Assembly (NCBI GenBank): GCA_035656335.1
Contig: DASRSS010000094.1
Coordinates: 1 to 6,084, forward strand
Direction of reading: 5' to 3'
Length of the DNA stretch: 6,084 nt
Origin: DASRSS01 sp035656335
GTDB lineage: Bacteria > Actinomycetota > Actinomycetes > Mycobacteriales > Jatrophihabitantaceae
Shown: positions 6,006 to 6,084 of the stretch, one piece after another
How positions within the stretch are numbered: the stretch's first letter is position 1
How the letters are laid out: every line of letters begins with the position of its first letter
The notes under the pieces: model-generated
What the model was told of the DNA's origin: nothing
The model's input: only the letters and a program-made list of their open reading frames with translations
Database searches by the model: none
Translations under genes and position numbers: made by a program

Positions 6006-6084
6006 GTGACCGACACCACAGGACCCCGCCTGCTCACGCGCGATTCACGCGCCCTCACGTTGCTGCCACGGTGCCCCCGCGCCC
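6006..6084 (+). CDS. Possible first codons of a further gene, cut by the window edge
   Basis: A GTG at 6006, 9 bases after the phosphatase stop, opens a frame that stays open to the edge for 26 codons (VTDTTGPRLLTRDSRALTLL and on). Third positions are mostly G or C (about 21 of 26), compatible with coding. No convincing Shine-Dalgarno and no recognisable motif are present, and three spaced TCACG words within it could instead mark a regulatory leader. I do not recognise a family. Confidence 0.2.
   Translation, partial: MTDTTGPRLLTRDSRALTLLPRCPRA
6034..6059. repeat. Three TCACG words at 11- and 10-bp spacing
   Basis: TCACG occurs at 6034-6038, 6045-6049 and 6055-6059; the first two extend to identical TCACGCGC. 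Helical-turn spacing on one face would suit a protein-binding array, but the words are short and the region may be coding. Confidence 0.3.

Noticed and set aside
5997..6084. Terminator or tRNA after the phosphatase gene
   Set aside because: I found no strong stem-loop with a U tract and no tRNA-like arms in these 88 bases.

Overview
The window is GC-rich DNA with strongly G/C-biased third codon positions. It most likely comes from an actinobacterial chromosome. The gene order nadD - rsfS - histidine phosphatase matches the mycobacterial nadD - Rv2420c - Rv2419c order as I remember it. Codon style and the two-component pair suggest the Pseudonocardiales or relatives, but that placement is inference.

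Layout. The left edge holds the last 48 codons of a plus-strand gene, possibly an FAD-dependent oxidoreductase. It converges with a minus-strand two-component operon: a membrane sensor histidine kinase (2139 down to 799) and a LuxR/NarL-type response regulator (799 down to 155), which share one base (TGATG). A 209-bp divergent intergenic region (2140-2348) with an imperfect palindrome and a 10-bp direct repeat separates this operon from a rightward gene block. That block starts with a 672-residue two-domain reductase. It closely resembles the alcohol-forming fatty acyl-CoA reductases of the Marinobacter FAR / mycobacterial AcrA1 type. It is followed by nadD (NAD biosynthesis), rsfS (ribosome silencing factor) and a histidine-phosphatase-superfamily enzyme in the position of mycobacterial GpgP. 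The last 88 bases may contain the first codons of another gene.

How the genes may work together. The kinase and regulator form a self-contained signalling pair, and divergent placement makes the reductase a candidate target. nadD, rsfS and the phosphatase are a conserved housekeeping cluster. Both nadD and rsfS lack a Shine-Dalgarno sequence and have a TANNNT -10-like hexamer 7-8 bases before the ATG. This suggests leaderless transcripts started separately from the reductase gene. The phosphatase is translationally coupled to rsfS by a TGATG overlap.

I see no mobile element, CRISPR array, RNA gene or clearly new multi-gene system. The most interesting points are the fused acyl-CoA reductase next to a housekeeping NAD cluster, the leaderless start signals and the Cys/His-rich outer loop of the sensor kinase.
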